A stretch of 47,041 nucleotides of DNA, from the NCBI RefSeq assembly GCF_002933345.1, contig NZ_PDKR01000006.1, positions 1-47,041 on the forward strand, given 5' to 3'. Both the position numbers and the translations under genes were made by a program. Of this stretch, positions 37,855-47,033 are shown piece after piece. Below the pieces are notes generated by a model. That model was not told the DNA's origin. It searched no databases and saw only the letters and a program-made list of their open reading frames with translations. Numbering within the stretch: the first letter of the stretch is position 1; every line of letters begins with the position of its first letter. The stretch comes from Candidatus Pantoea edessiphila. Its GTDB lineage: Bacteria; Pseudomonadota; Gammaproteobacteria; Enterobacterales; Enterobacteriaceae.

Positions 37855-38047
37855 TAATCTAATATTGTATTATTCTATAATGATAGATCCATACAATCGA
37901 ACATTGTAAATTATTTTTGTATTAATTTATTTGAAATGTGTATTAAATGGTTATCACGATATGATTATGGTTAATAAAGTTAGGTAGTTATTAATCATTA
38001 ATAATTATATCAATTAAATTTAGATAAAATTTTATAAACAAGAAGAT

Positions 38048-38091
38048 AACTTAATCATTTTTATTCCTAATATAATAAAAATGATTAAGTT
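38048..38091. terminator. 18-bp perfect hairpin between dapF and uvrD
   Basis: Arms 38048-38065 and 38074-38091 are exact reverse complements (starting AACTTAATCA) around an 8-nt loop. It ends about 33 nt before the uvrD ATG. It could terminate dapF transcription, or it may be part of the uvrD leader. It is A/T-rich and has only a short following T-run. Confidence 0.55.
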
Positions 38092-38124
38092 AAATTTTAC
38101 TCTATATTTTTGTGTTTGTTAATA

Positions 38125-40128
38125 ATGGAAATTCTTAATATCTTAAAAAATTTGAATAATAAACAACGTGAAGCTGTCTCCGCACCAAGAAGTAATTTAT
38201 TGGTATTAGCAGGTGCTGGCAGCGGAAAAACCAGAATACTGGTACATCGCATTGCTTGGTTATTATCAATAGATAATTGTTCTCCAGATTCAATTTTAGC
38301 TGTAACTTTTACCAACAAAGCTGCTGCAGAAATACGTAATCGTATAAATAAATTAATGAATTCCAATAAAAATAAAATTTGGATTGGTACTTTTCATAGT
38401 TTAGCTCATCGTATACTGAGAATTCATTATATTGAAGCTAAATTACCTATAAATTTTCAAATTTTAGATAGTGAGGATCAGTTGCATTTTATCAAATCTT
38501 TAATAAAAAATATGAATTTTGATGAAAAAATATGGTCAGCTAGTAAGGCTATGTTGTATATAAATAATAAAAAAGATGAGGGATTACGTCCAAAAAATAT
38601 TACAAACTCTAATGTAGTAGAAAAAACATGGCTAAAAATTTATCAAGAATATCAAGAAATATGTGATCGTATAGGCTTAGTTGATTTTGCAGAGATAATT
38701 TTGCGTAGTTATGAACTTTTAATAAAAAAATCTAATATTTTACTTCATTATCAAAGGCGTTTTACTAATATTTTAGTAGATGAATTTCAAGATACAAATA
38801 ATATTCAATATAAGTGGACTCGTTTATTAGCAGGTAAAAATGGAAAGGTGATAATAGTAGGTGATGACGATCAATCAATTTACGGCTGGAGAGGCGCACA
38901 AGTTAAAAATATACAACGTTTTTTAACCGATTTTCCGGATACAGAAATAATCAGACTTGAACAAAATTATAGATCAACTAATAAAATTTTACAAACAGCT
39001 AATGCTTTGATAGCTAACAATAATATTCGTCTTGGAAAAAAATTATGGACTAAAAGAATAGATGGTCCTCCTGTTTACATTTATTGTGCTAATAATGAAT
39101 TAGATGAAGCCTATTTTGTAACAAATTGTATAAAGTTACTATATGAAGATAAACATAATTTATTAGACTGTGCTATTCTTTATCGTAGTAATGCTCAATC
39201 CCGTGTATTAGAAGATGCATTATTACGTAAAAAAATTCCATATCGTATTTACGGAGGTATGAGATTTTTTGAACGTCAGGAAATTAAAGATGTACTTGCA
39301 TATTTACGTATTATAAATAATAACAAAGATGATGTTGCTTTTGAGCGAATAGTTAATACTCCGCAACGTGGAATTGGACATAAAACGCTTCACATAATAC
39401 GTGAAGTAGCTAGAAAACAAAAGCTAACTTTATGGCAATCTGCTAATATTTTATTGACATCTAATTTATTAACAAGTCGTGTAATTTTATCTTTAGAACG
39501 TTTTTTTGATTTGATTCATAATTTATCAATTACAATAAATGGATTACCTCTTTATATGCAAACTGATAAAGTTATAAAAGATTCTGGTCTATGGTCAATG
39601 TATGAAAATGAAATAGGAAAATCTCATGACCGTATTGAAAATCTTAAAGAACTGGTAACTGCTACTCAACAATTCAGTTATAATGATGAAAACTTAACTC
39701 CTTTGCAAGCATTTTTATCTTATTCTGTATTGGAAGATGATAAAAATCAAATTAATACATGGGAAAATAATGTTGTACAGCTTATGACATTACATGCAGC
39801 AAAAGGATTAGAATTTGGTCAGGTATTTATTGTTGGTATGGAAGAAGGTATGTTACCTAATAGGATGTCCTTAGATCAACATATTAAATTAGAAGAAGAA
39901 CGGCGCTTAGCATATGTTGGTATAACTAGAACAATGTTTAAACTTATATTAACTTATGCCAGAACTCGACGTTTGTATGGCAAAGAAATTTACTGCAATC
40001 CATCTCGTTTTATCAAGGAATTACCATTAGATTGTATAGAAAGAATATATACATATAAAAAAATAAATTATTTGTCAAATAACAGCAACGAAAAAGCCTA
40101 TAATTCTTTTGTTAGAAAAAAGAAATAA
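38125..40128 (+). CDS. uvrD: DNA helicase II (UvrD), C-terminally shortened
   Basis: This superfamily 1 3'-5' helicase serves nucleotide excision and mismatch repair. Walker A is AGAGSGKT at 29-36, motif II is DEFQDTN, motif III is GDDDQSIYGWRG, and motifs IV-VI (QNYRST, LMTLHAAKGLEF, YVGITR) are intact. The product is 667 residues against 720 in E. coli. It ends about 35 residues after PSRFIKELP in a Lys/Asn-rich tail, so the C-terminal Tudor-like domain is missing. ATG 38125 matches the E. coli N-terminus better than the start at 38110. It follows dapF because xerC and its neighbours are lost. Confidence 0.95.
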   Translation: MEILNILKNLNNKQREAVSAPRSNLLVLAGAGSGKTRILVHRIAWLLSIDNCSPDSILAVTFTNKAAAEIRNRINKLMNSNKNKIWIGTFHSLAHRILRIHYIEAKLPINFQILDSEDQLHFIKSLIKNMNFDEKIWSASKAMLYINNKKDEGLRPKNITNSNVVEKTWLKIYQEYQEICDRIGLVDFAEIILRSYELLIKKSNILLHYQRRFTNILVDEFQDTNNIQYKWTRLLAGKNGKVIIVGDDDQSIYGWRGAQVKNIQRFLTDFPDTEIIRLEQNYRSTNKILQTANALIANNNIRLGKKLWTKRIDGPPVYIYCANNELDEAYFVTNCIKLLYEDKHNLLDCAILYRSNAQSRVLEDALLRKKIPYRIYGGMRFFERQEIKDVLAYLRIINNNKDDVAFERIVNTPQRGIGHKTLHIIREVARKQKLTLWQSANILLTSNLLTSRVILSLERFFDLIHNLSITINGLPLYMQTDKVIKDSGLWSMYENEIGKSHDRIENLKELVTATQQFSYNDENLTPLQAFLSYSVLEDDKNQINTWENNVVQLMTLHAAKGLEFGQVFIVGMEEGMLPNRMSLDQHIKLEEERRLAYVGITRTMFKLILTYARTRRLYGKEIYCNPSRFIKELPLDCIERIYTYKKINYLSNNSNEKAYNSFVRKKK

Positions 40129-40267
40129 TCATATCTATTTTTAACACAGATAATTATAACTAATTTTAATTGGAATTAATTAAAATAAAATAGGATTATT
40201 TTGTTAATAATTGATTTAAATATAATTACAAAAATCTAATTAATAAAAATTGCAATGTGGAATAACT

Positions 40268-41224
40268 ATGTTAAATGCATTTAAGTTAGATGGTTGTCGT
40301 CTTGCAAGATTAGAACTTGAAGAGGGAAATGATAAATTAATATCATCAATTTGGGTAGACCTTGTTGAACCAGAAGAAAATGAACGAGAACTAATACAAA
40401 TTGAATTGGGACAAAGTTTGGCCACAAGCCCCGAATTAGAAGATATTGAAGCATCAGCTCGTTTTTTTGAAGATAAGGATGGTTTGCATATCCATTCTTT
40501 CTTCTTTTATGAAGATGTTGAAGATCATCATGCTGGTAATTCTACAGTAGCTTTTATTGTCAGAGAAGGCAGATTATATACATTACGTGAAAGAGAGCTC
40601 CCAGCTTTTCGTTTATATCGTATGCGAGCACGAAATCAAAAATTAATTAATGGCAATGCTTTTGAACTTTTACTGGATTTATTTGAAACTAAAATTGAAC
40701 AATTGGCAGATGAAATTGAAAGTATCTATAGTTCCTTAGAAAAGCTTAGCCGTGTAGTAATGGAAGGTCAACAAGGAGAAGAATATAATTCATCACTTTC
40801 GCGTTTAGCTGAATTAGAAGATGTGAGCTGGAAAGTAAGATTATGTCTCATGGACACTCAAAGAGCACTTAATTTTTTAGTCAGGAAGGGTCGTTTACCT
40901 AATAATCAATTAGAGCAAGCACGTGAAGTTCTTAGAGATATTGAATCTTTGTTACCTCATAATGAATCATTATTTCAAAAAGTCAATTTTTTAATGCAAG
41001 CAGCGATGGGTCTAATAAATATTGAACAAAACAGAATTATAAAAATATTTTCGGTAGTTTCAGTAATGTTTTTACCTCCTACACTTTTAGCATCAAGTTA
41101 TGGTATGAATTTCGAGTTCATGCCTGAACTGAAATGGAGTTTTGGTTATCCAGCCGTAATTTTCTTAATGATTATAGTTGGAATAGCACCATATCTTTAT
41201 TTCAAACATAAAAATTGGCTATAG
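40268..41224 (+). CDS. corA: Magnesium/cobalt transporter CorA
   Basis: This 318-residue pentameric Mg2+ channel has a long cytoplasmic N-terminal funnel and two C-terminal membrane helices. The selectivity motif GMN lies in the [10 protein letters not shown] loop, and it ends [10 protein letters not shown]. Conservation with E. coli CorA (316 aa) is very high through [15 protein letters not shown] and [14 protein letters not shown], clearly above most neighbours. ATG 40268 has GGA upstream and aligns with the E. coli start. Strong conservation implies Mg2+ supply depends on it. Confidence 0.97.
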   Translation: MLNAFKLDGCRLARLELEEGNDKLISSIWVDLVEPEENERELIQIELGQSLATSPELEDIEASARFFEDKDGLHIHSFFFYEDVEDHHAGNSTVAFIVREGRLYTLRERELPAFRLYRMRARNQKLINGNAFELLLDLFETKIEQLADEIESIYSSLEKLSRVVMEGQQGEEYNSSLSRLAELEDVSWKVRLCLMDTQRALNFLVRKGRLPNNQLEQAREVLRDIESLLPHNESLFQKVNFLMQAAMGLINIEQNRIIKIFSVVSVMFLPPTLLASSYGMNFEFMPELKWSFGYPAVIFLMIIVGIAPYLYFKHKNWL

Positions 41225-41276
41225 AAAATATAATATCGTCTATAATGATGATTTTAGATTTCTAAGATTTTCTAGG

Positions 41277-41309
41277 TGATAAAAATTTACCAGTTTTATA
41301 TTTTTATCA
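41277..41309 (+). terminator. Hairpin after corA
   Basis: TGATAAAAAT (41277-41286) pairs perfectly with ATTTTTATCA (41300-41309) around a 13-nt loop, about 50 nt after the corA stop. The 3' arm supplies a T-run but none follows it. A weak terminator or 3'-end stabiliser is plausible. Confidence 0.45.
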
Positions 41310-41482
41310 AGCAATAATATAATTATTTATTCATAATATTATTTTCAGATAATTAATTGGTTTTATTAATAAGTTATATTTAAAATATAATTATAAATTA
41401 TAAATAATAAAACAATATTAATTTATTAATAAATATCTGTTATTAATCTTCATAAAATAACTGATATTTATAAGCTATTAAT

Positions 41483-41533
41483 TAAAAGATATAGATTTTA
41501 TAAAATATATTGAAATAAAATCTATATCTTTTA
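41483..41533. promoter_or_regulatory. 18-bp perfect hairpin upstream of metE
   Basis: Arms 41483-41500 and 41516-41533 (beginning TAAAAGATAT) are exact reverse complements with a 15-nt loop. The element lies 72 nt before the metE ATG, and a second smaller inverted repeat follows. I see no MetJ box (AGACGTCT repeats). It may be a leader structure of metE or a second corA terminator. Confidence 0.45.
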
Positions 41534-41605
41534 TGTTTAATGAAATCTAATTGATAATTATATTGATTATAATTATATTTAATTAAATCTTTTGGAGAAC
41601 ATAAA

Positions 41606-43873
41606 ATGACTATTTTAAACCATACTCTTGGTTTTCCTAGGATTGGCTCGCATCGAGAACTAAAAAAAGCACAAGAAAGTTATTGGTCTGGTCATATAGA
41701 TGAAAAGGAATTATTAAAAGTAGGTTGTAAATTACGTAAACGCCATTGGAAACAACAAAAAGAAGCTGGAATAGATTTATTGCCTGTAGGTGATTTTGCT
41801 TGGTATGATCATGTATTAACTACCAGCTTATTATTAGGAAATATACCTAAACGTCATCAAAATAAAGAAAATATCTTAAATTTAGATACTTTGTTTTTTA
41901 TAGCTAGAGGTATTACGCCCAGCGGTAAATCTTCTTCTGCAGCTGAAATGACAAAATGGTTTAACACTAACTACCATTATATAGTCCCTGAATTTGAAAA
42001 AAACCAATGTTTTAAAGTTACTTGGACACAATTATTCGATGAAGTAGACGAAGCATTGTCATTAAATTATCCAATAAAAACTATATTACTGGGTCCTGTT
42101 ACATATTTATGGTTAGGTAAAACGCAAGGTAATAAATTTAATCGCCTTCACTTATTAAAAGACATTTTATTAGCTTACAAAGATATTTTATCTGAATTAT
42201 TTAATAAAGGAGTAAAATGGATACAAATTGATGAGCCTATATTATCTTTAGAGTTAACAAAGGAATGGTGTGATGCCTTTAAGATAGCATATGATACATT
42301 ACAATCAAAAAATAATTTATTACTAACTACTTATTTTGATAGTATAAGTCAAAATATAAATTTAATTTGTGAACTACCTGTACAAGGTTTACATGTTGAC
42401 GTAATTCATGGAAATGATGATATTGAATTATTAAATTATAAAATTCCTAAATCATGGGTTTTGTCATTAGGTGTTATTAATGGACGTAATATTTGGCGTA
42501 CTGATTTAAGTCACTGGTTTGATCGTCTAAAACCACTAAGTTATCAACGTGAAAATCTATGGATTGGTACTTCTTGTTCGTTATTACATACTCCTATAGA
42601 TTTAAGTTTTGAAAAACATTTAGATAAAGAAATACAAAGTTGGTTTGCATTTGCATTACAAAAATGTACAGAACTTTCTTTATTAAAAGATGCTCTTAAT
42701 AATGATGATAAATCTTTATTAGAATCCTGGAGCATACCAATTCGCACCCGCATGTATTCAAAAAAAGTAAATAATATTGCTGTAAAAAAACGTGTTAAAG
42801 ATGTTCTTTTAAAGAATATGAAACGCAAAAGTCCTTACAAAGATCGAATTAAAGAACAAATTAAAAAATTTAATTTACCTGAATGGACGACAACTACTAT
42901 CGGTTCTTTCCCGCAAACCTCTGAAATTCGTAATCTACGCCTAAAATTTAAACAAAGAAAATTAGACTACAAAAATTATCATGATAGCATTTTAAATCAC
43001 ATAAAAAAAACTATTCTTGAACAAGAACGTTTGGGAATAGATGTATTAGTACATGGTGAATCAGAAAGAAATGATATGGTTGAATATTTTAGTGAACACT
43101 TGAATGGTTTTGTGTTTACTCAAAATGGTTGGATACAAAGTTATGGTTCTCGCTGTGTTAAACCTCCAATAATTATAGGTGATATTTCTAGACCAAAGGA
43201 TATTACGACAGAATATATAAAATATGCACAATCATTAACTAAAAAACCCGTAAAGGGAATGCTAACTGGTCCGATAACTATTCTTTGCTGGTCTTTCGTG
43301 CGTGAAGATATACCGCGTGATATTATAGCTACACAAATAGCTCTAGCTTTGCGAGATGAAGTAGAATCTCTAGAAAAAATTGGAATTGGTATTATTCAAA
43401 TTGACGAACCTGCATTACGTGAAGGACTACCATTACATAAATCAAATTGGAATAATTACTTGAGTTGGGCTGTTAATTCTTTTCATATTAGCTCATCAAT
43501 TGTAAAAAATAGTACTCAAATACACACCCATATGTGTTATTGCAAATTTAATGACATTATGGATTCTATTGCAGCTCTTGATGCAGATGTAATTACTATC
43601 GAAACATCCCGTTCTAATATGGATTTATTAAAGTGCTTTGAATCATTTGAATATCCAAATGAAATTGGACCAGGAGTATATGATATTCATTCACCTAATA
43701 TACCTAGTGTAGAATCGATAAAAAACTTATTAAGGCAAGCAGCTAAATATATTCCAAAAGAACGCTTATGGGTTAATCCAGATTGCGGTTTAAAAACTCG
43801 TAGTTGGATTGAAGTACGCAATGCGTTAAAAAATATGGTTGAAGCAGCGATAAGTTTACGTAACAATGTTTGA
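41606..43873 (+). CDS. metE: Cobalamin-independent methionine synthase MetE
   Basis: This 755-residue enzyme (753 in E. coli) transfers the methyl group of 5-methyltetrahydropteroyl-triglutamate to homocysteine. The zinc ligands are visible in [15 protein letters not shown] and NPDCGLKTR. The N-terminal half ([26 protein letters not shown]) and the C-terminal barrel ([24 protein letters not shown]) are complete. GGAGAA precedes the ATG. A strong terminator follows. Use of MetE removes any need for vitamin B12 in this step. Confidence 0.98.
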   Translation: MTILNHTLGFPRIGSHRELKKAQESYWSGHIDEKELLKVGCKLRKRHWKQQKEAGIDLLPVGDFAWYDHVLTTSLLLGNIPKRHQNKENILNLDTLFFIARGITPSGKSSSAAEMTKWFNTNYHYIVPEFEKNQCFKVTWTQLFDEVDEALSLNYPIKTILLGPVTYLWLGKTQGNKFNRLHLLKDILLAYKDILSELFNKGVKWIQIDEPILSLELTKEWCDAFKIAYDTLQSKNNLLLTTYFDSISQNINLICELPVQGLHVDVIHGNDDIELLNYKIPKSWVLSLGVINGRNIWRTDLSHWFDRLKPLSYQRENLWIGTSCSLLHTPIDLSFEKHLDKEIQSWFAFALQKCTELSLLKDALNNDDKSLLESWSIPIRTRMYSKKVNNIAVKKRVKDVLLKNMKRKSPYKDRIKEQIKKFNLPEWTTTTIGSFPQTSEIRNLRLKFKQRKLDYKNYHDSILNHIKKTILEQERLGIDVLVHGESERNDMVEYFSEHLNGFVFTQNGWIQSYGSRCVKPPIIIGDISRPKDITTEYIKYAQSLTKKPVKGMLTGPITILCWSFVREDIPRDIIATQIALALRDEVESLEKIGIGIIQIDEPALREGLPLHKSNWNNYLSWAVNSFHISSSIVKNSTQIHTHMCYCKFNDIMDSIAALDADVITIETSRSNMDLLKCFESFEYPNEIGPGVYDIHSPNIPSVESIKNLLRQAAKYIPKERLWVNPDCGLKTRSWIEVRNALKNMVEAAISLRNNV

Positions 43874-43902
43874 ATTAAGTTTCAGTTAACTTATGATATT
43901 TT

Positions 43903-43922
43903 GGCGCTTATAAGCGCCTTTT
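43903..43922 (+). terminator. Intrinsic terminator of metE
   Basis: GGCGCTTATAAGCGCC (43903-43918) folds into a GC-rich 6-bp stem with a TATA loop and is followed at once by TTTT. It lies 29 nt after the metE stop. It is the best classical terminator in the window. Confidence 0.8.
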
Positions 43923-44491
43923 CAGTTATGAGTTTATAATAATGTAAATTAACTATTCTCTTGTTTTTATATATATTTAAACAATATAAAATAAGTGAAT
44001 AATATTTAAATAAAATAGATATAATAGTTAACATGCGTAATTTAATATTATTTTAATTTATTATTAAAGTTTAAATATAACATAATTTTACTATAGTACT
44101 TTTTTATGATTAAACAATGTGATTGTAAAATATTTAATTTGTTACATAAATTAAAAATATTAGAATAAAATATAAAAATTTATCGAAATTAATAATTTTT
44201 AAATTATTAATTAAATAAAGTACTTAATAATGGATTATTAAATCAATTATTAATAAATAACAAACAAAAAATTATATAAAAATAATATTTTTATTTTAAA
44301 ATTAATTCATTTCAGATCAAGATTAAAATAATTATAATATATATTTAAAAAACATAAATAGTAAAAATTAATTTAATAATTAAATTAAAAAAATAGATAC
44401 AAAAATATTTGTATAAAATATAACATTGATTTTAAATAAATATTAATATACTTATTTTATATCCTTCTTTAATATGATAAAAGGACCTTCA
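43923..44491. other. Spacer between metE and tatA, no gene seen
   Basis: E. coli has udp, rmuC and the ubiE-ubiJ-ubiB operon here. All are gone and about 570 bp of nearly pure A/T sequence is left. A 12-bp palindrome (AATTAATAATTT and its complement) near 44190 is the only structure noticed. AGGA 7 nt ahead of tatA is its SD. Confidence 0.5.
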
Positions 44492-44731
44492 ATGGATGGA
44501 ATCAGTGTTTGGCAATTATTAATTATTGCAATTATCGTCGTACTTCTATTTGGTACTGATAAATTACGTACTTTAGGTGCAGATTTAGGTTCTTCTATTC
44601 GTGATTTTAAAAAAGCTATGAACGAAGATGATGATAAACAAAAAGAAAAAAGTGATATTTTTAATGAACAGATAATAATCGATAAATCGAAAAATAAATT
44701 TAATAATACAAAAACGAATAAAGATGAATAA
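44492..44731 (+). CDS. tatA: Twin-arginine translocase subunit TatA
   Basis: This 79-residue pore-forming subunit of the Tat pathway exports folded proteins. It has one N-terminal membrane helix ([15 protein letters not shown]), the TDKLR hinge, an amphipathic helix ([14 protein letters not shown]) and an acidic, then Lys/Asn-rich, tail. ATG 44492 has AGGA upstream and gives MDGISVWQ like E. coli MGGISIWQ. The in-frame ATG at 44474 lacks homology. E. coli TatA is 89 residues, so the tail is slightly short. Confidence 0.95.
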   Translation: MDGISVWQLLIIAIIVVLLFGTDKLRTLGADLGSSIRDFKKAMNEDDDKQKEKSDIFNEQIIIDKSKNKFNNTKTNKDE

Positions 44732-44751
44732 AAAAATAAAGGTATAAGTTA

Positions 44752-44934
44752 TGCCAAAAATTTAATTTTGAAGAATTAATATTGCTTGTTGAATTAATTA
44801 TTTTGAGTCCGCAAAGATTACCTCATGTTTTAAAATTTATAATTAAGCGTATCAAAATTTATCATAAATTAATATTAAAAATAAAACATAAAATTATTTC
44901 TTTGTTAAGATTAAATTATTCCTATAAATTATAG
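44752..44934 (+). pseudogene. tatB: Remnant of tatB, frameshifted at the start and truncated
   Basis: Between tatA and tatC an uninterrupted frame (44752-44934) encodes NFEELILLVELIIL followed by SPQRLP. This matches the N-terminal region of TatB (GFSELLLV...LGPQRLP), including the conserved Glu and the PQRLP turn. The only ATG at the proper place (44751) is one base out of frame and meets a stop after four codons. The matching frame has no start codon. The membrane segment is about two residues shorter than in E. coli and the long TatB tail is replaced by a Lys/Ile-rich stretch ending at TAG. It is called a decaying gene, unless a sequencing error caused the frameshift. Confidence 0.8.
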
Positions 44935-45187
44935 AAATAATAATTTAAAAATTAGACATGAATACATAAAAATAAAAAATTAACAATATTAAAATGATGA
45001 TGACAAATTTTAACAGAAGCAATATTTATAAAAATAATTCAAATATAACATATAGATATAATATAAATTATAAAAATATTCCATCAAGTAAATGGTCTAA
45101 TATCAAAAATATGTTTAATATCAATTAATAAAATTATTTATTTAAAATAAAATATTAACTTTATAGTTGTAATAGTGATACATAATA

Positions 45188-45913
45188 ATGATTATTGAAG
45201 AAAACCAATTAATTATTGAACACCTAATTGAACTTCGTAGACGTTTAATAAATTGTCTTGTTACAATCTTTGTGGTTTTTTTATCTTTAGTATATTTTGC
45301 AAATAATATTTACAATTTAGTAGCATTACCACTTATAAGTCAAATGCCAGTCGGTACCAATATGATTGCAATAGATGTAGCTTCTTCATTTATGACTCCT
45401 ATAAAGCTTACAGCTGTTATATCAATTTTCCTTTCAATTCCAATGATACTTTATCAAGTATGGGGGTTCATAGCCCCAGCGCTTTATAAACATGAACGAA
45501 ATTTATTGATACCAGTAGCTATTTTAGGAACATTTTTATTTTATATTGGTATAATATTTGCTTATTTTATTATTTTACCTGTAGCATTTAAATTTTTTAT
45601 TGAAACCTTACCTAAGGGGGTTGTTCTTGCTACAGACATAACAAAATATCTCGATTTTGTAATATGGTTATTCATTGTATGTGGTATTTCTTTTGAAATA
45701 CCAATCTTAATTGTATTATTGTGTTGGAGTAATATTACCAATACAAAAAAATTAAAAAAAAATCGTCCTTATGTTTTTATTGGCACCTTTGTTATAGGTA
45801 TGTTATTAACTCCTGACGTTTTTTCCCAAATTCTGCTTGCTATTCCTCTGTACTTTTTGTTTGAAATTGGTTTACTACTTGCACATTATTACTTTAATAA
45901 TAAAATTAAATAA
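45188..45913 (+). CDS. tatC: Twin-arginine translocase subunit TatC
   Basis: This 241-residue, six-helix membrane protein is the signal-peptide receptor of the Tat system. The N-terminal HLIELRRRL motif, [21 protein letters not shown] and [17 protein letters not shown] segments are strongly conserved with E. coli (258 aa). The C-terminal acidic tail is shorter. The conserved LTPPDVFSQ lacks one proline (LTPDVFSQ, near residue 209). With tatB broken this would be a TatA-TatC system. Confidence 0.96.
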   Translation: MIIEENQLIIEHLIELRRRLINCLVTIFVVFLSLVYFANNIYNLVALPLISQMPVGTNMIAIDVASSFMTPIKLTAVISIFLSIPMILYQVWGFIAPALYKHERNLLIPVAILGTFLFYIGIIFAYFIILPVAFKFFIETLPKGVVLATDITKYLDFVIWLFIVCGISFEIPILIVLLCWSNITNTKKLKKNRPYVFIGTFVIGMLLTPDVFSQILLAIPLYFLFEIGLLLAHYYFNNKIK

Positions 45914-46061
45914 AATATAAAAATTAAAAAATACTAAATGCGTTATTTCTTTATTAGAATATCGATAAATTATTTAATTACATTATGTAACCATTATTGA
46001 TTTTATATTTAAGATATTTTAATAACGAAAATATATATTGTAACAAGGATTTTCATAATTA

Positions 46062-46610
46062 ATGAAAGCTTTAATTATCTTCTATAGTCGTAATGGACAA
46101 ACAGAAAAAATATCTTCTTACATTGCTGATATTATTAGAAGCAATCAGCCATGTGATTTAATTAATATATCAGATGCTATAAATATAGATTTTGATTGGA
46201 AACAATACGACTGTATTTTAATTGGTGCTTCTATTCATTATGGTCATTTTCATCCCATAGTTAATGAATTTATAAAACGTAATGTATTAACTCTTAAAGA
46301 AATATTTAGCGGTTTTTTTTCAGTTAATCTTGTAGCTCGTAAAATAGAAAAAAGTTCTCCATATACTAATGCTTATACTTACAAATTTTTAAATAGTTCT
46401 CCTTGGAAACCAAATTGTTGTGCTGTTTTTGGTGGTGCATTAAAATATTCACGTTACAATTTATTTGATAAAACTATTATTAGATTTATCATGTTTATTA
46501 CAGGTGGAGAAACTAATATTAATTATGATGTTGAATATACTAATTGGGAACAGGTAAAAAAATTTGCTAATCATTTTAAAAATTTAAAACTCAAAAAATT
46601 AATTAATTGA
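46062..46610 (+). CDS. hemG: Protoporphyrinogen oxidase HemG, flavodoxin type
   Basis: This 182-residue FMN protein (181 in E. coli) oxidises protoporphyrinogen IX to protoporphyrin IX, passing electrons to the quinone pool. The flavodoxin phosphate loop (FYSRNGQTEKI), LIGASIHYGHFH, SVNLVARK and GGETNINYDVEYTNWEQV match E. coli HemG. Its position before an rRNA unit is as in E. coli (hemG-rrnA). Together with hemCD it supports haem synthesis. Confidence 0.96.
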   Translation: MKALIIFYSRNGQTEKISSYIADIIRSNQPCDLINISDAINIDFDWKQYDCILIGASIHYGHFHPIVNEFIKRNVLTLKEIFSGFFSVNLVARKIEKSSPYTNAYTYKFLNSSPWKPNCCAVFGGALKYSRYNLFDKTIIRFIMFITGGETNINYDVEYTNWEQVKKFANHFKNLKLKKLIN

Positions 46611-46651
46611 TAATAATTATTTAAAATAAATGATATTAAAAAAATAAATAC

Positions 46652-46680
46652 TTGACTATTTATATAAAATAAAGGATATT
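46652..46680 (+). promoter_or_regulatory. Candidate promoter for right tRNA-Glu/23S unit
   Basis: TTGACT (46652-46657), a 17-nt spacer and GATATT (46675-46680) lie about 125 nt before tRNA-Glu. The left unit has the same elements with near-identical flanks, which argues that both are real and share ancestry. It shows that 23S here is transcribed without an upstream 16S gene. Confidence 0.6.
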
Positions 46681-46750
46681 GTTTTTATCGACTAAAGGAT
46701 GTAAGACTTAAAAAAAATAACAATATAATTAAATTTTATTTTTAAACTTG

Positions 46751-46793
46751 ATTATAGTACTTATATTGTTTAAAACAATATAAGTACTATAAT
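46751..46793 (+). other. 20-bp perfect hairpin in the right tRNA-Glu leader
   Basis: Arms 46751-46770 and 46774-46793 are exact complements (beginning ATTATAGTAC) with a 3-nt loop, between the promoter and tRNA-Glu. The 3' arm runs into the inverted-repeat core; the left unit lacks the 5' arm because its leader is about 88 nt shorter. It may be an RNA-processing stem or a template-switch scar. Confidence 0.6.
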
Positions 46794-46805
46794 AGTTTTG
46801 ACATT

Positions 46806-46878
46806 GTCCCCTTCGTCTAGAGGCCTAGGACATCGCCCTTTCACGGCGGCAACAGGGGTCCGAATCCCCTAGGGGACG
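46806..46878 (+). tRNA. tRNA-Glu (anticodon TTC), right copy
   Basis: This 73-nt cloverleaf keeps an intact D-stem (C12-G23). Acceptor, anticodon stem (with one U-G pair, 27-43) and discriminator G73 are as in E. coli tRNA-Glu. Like the left copy it has C at T-loop position 55 and no encoded CCA (GCAA follows). It is probably the main source of tRNA-Glu. Confidence 0.96.
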
Positions 46879-46914
46879 CAATGCGCTAATGTAAATTAAA
46901 ATTTGTAATAAAAA

Positions 46915-46925
46915 GTTCTTTAACA
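46915..46925 (+). promoter_or_regulatory. boxA antitermination element before 23S rRNA (right copy)
   Basis: GTTCTTTAACA lies 36 nt after tRNA-Glu and about 110 nt before the 23S start. It resembles the boxA of the enterobacterial 16S-23S spacer. Confidence 0.6.
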
Positions 46926-47033
46926 ATCTAAAACAAGCTGAAAATATAAATATTGATACATTTTTATATTAAATGTTATTTGATTTTTATATACTCTCAA
47001 CACTTACAATCTAGAAATGCTTGTGGGTTGTAA

